Program-made: the position numbers and the translations under genes
In this document: positions 11,876 to 12,031 of the stretch, one piece after another
Layout: every line of letters starts with the position of its first letter
Position numbering within the stretch: the stretch's first letter is position 1
Notes under the pieces: generated by a model
The model's input: only the letters and a program-made list of their open reading frames with translations
The model's database searches: none
Told to the model about the DNA's origin: nothing
Source: Flavipsychrobacter sp.
Lineage (GTDB): Bacteria > Bacteroidota > Bacteroidia > Chitinophagales > Chitinophagaceae
Direction: 5' to 3'
Length of the DNA: 12,031 nt
Assembly (NCBI GenBank): GCA_021156265.1
Contig: JAJNBR010000060.1
Coordinates: 1-12,031 of the forward strand

Positions 11876-12031
11876 ATGAAAGCTATCAGATTATTATATT
11901 TAGCCGTTTTAGTTTTTTCAAATTGTAAGGCTCAAGATTTCACTGTCTTTTATGGAAAATGGAAGGTAAAAGACGAAATCAGCTTTGTCAACATGGGATA
12001 TGAAACAAAGGATGAGTATAATGACAGACTG
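11876..12031 (+). CDS. Start of an exported protein, cut by the window edge
   Basis: An open frame begins at the ATG at 11876 and runs for 52 codons to the window end without a stop. It starts MKAIRLLYLAVLVFSNCKAQ, a typical export signal with a possible cleavage after KAQ; the cysteine at residue 17 could alternatively be lipidated, though SNC is a poor lipobox. The mature part visible so far (DFTVFYGKWKVKDEISF) resembles no family I can name; FYGKWKV could be the first strand of a lipocalin-like or similar beta-rich domain, which is a guess. A good promoter lies just upstream. It is divergent from the lipoprotein gene at 11476. Confidence 0.65.
   Translation, partial: MKAIRLLYLAVLVFSNCKAQDFTVFYGKWKVKDEISFVNMGYETKDEYNDRL

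Noticed and set aside
1..12031. CRISPR array, tRNA, rRNA, insertion sequence or phage genes
   Set aside because: No regularly spaced repeats, cloverleaf, rRNA motifs, transposase or integrase signatures were seen on either strand.

Overview
The window looks like chromosomal DNA of a Bacteroidota member, probably of the Chitinophagaceae (inference). Several gene starts are preceded by the phylum's promoter type, a -33 TTTG-like box, a 19-21 bp spacer and a -7 box close to TAnnTTTG. Shine-Dalgarno sequences are mostly absent, export signals often end in AQ, and the gene set (a TonB C-terminal domain on a MORN-like protein, an outer lipoprotein di-haem peroxidase, short RlpA-like proteins) fits that phylum. 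I see no tRNA, rRNA, CRISPR array, transposase, integrase or phage gene.

Layout. 1-277 is a leader region with a good promoter, followed by an exported MORN-like/TonB-C protein (278-1504, +). A small four-helix membrane protein (1516-1920, -) converges on it. A cytochrome c peroxidase lipoprotein (2026-3219, -) lies downstream of a GNAT acetyltransferase (3267-3767, -). The next 530 bp hold no convincing protein gene but two candidate RNAs: a roughly 100-nt minus-strand RNA ending in an intrinsic terminator just before the GNAT start, and a GC-rich, multi-hairpin plus-strand leader ahead of a 61-residue lipoprotein (4299-4484, +). A membrane protein (4477-4917, -) and an unknown 79-residue protein (4991-5230, -) follow.

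An exported M14 zinc carboxypeptidase (5340-7067, +) runs tail to tail, with overlapping stop codons, into a pterin-4a-carbinolamine dehydratase (7064-7309, -) that lies 35 bp behind a small SET-domain protein (7345-7731, -). Two tandem RlpA-like double-psi beta-barrel proteins come next (7814-8260 and 8531-9007, -), then a DEAD-box RNA helicase with a DbpA-type RNA-binding domain and an Arg/Gly-rich tail (9076-10875, -). Some 600 bp of repeat-bearing intergenic DNA follow, and the window ends with a divergent pair: a small lipoprotein (11476-11787, -) and the start of an exported protein cut by the window edge (11876 onward, +).

Most genes are envelope or housekeeping functions with no evident joint pathway. 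The less ordinary parts are the two candidate RNAs around 3785-4250, the RlpA-like pair in which the histidine of the usual TAAH motif is serine, the 54-bp repeat pair near 11054 and 11304, and the cluster of inverted repeats upstream of the first RlpA-like gene. I found no convincing new multi-gene system.
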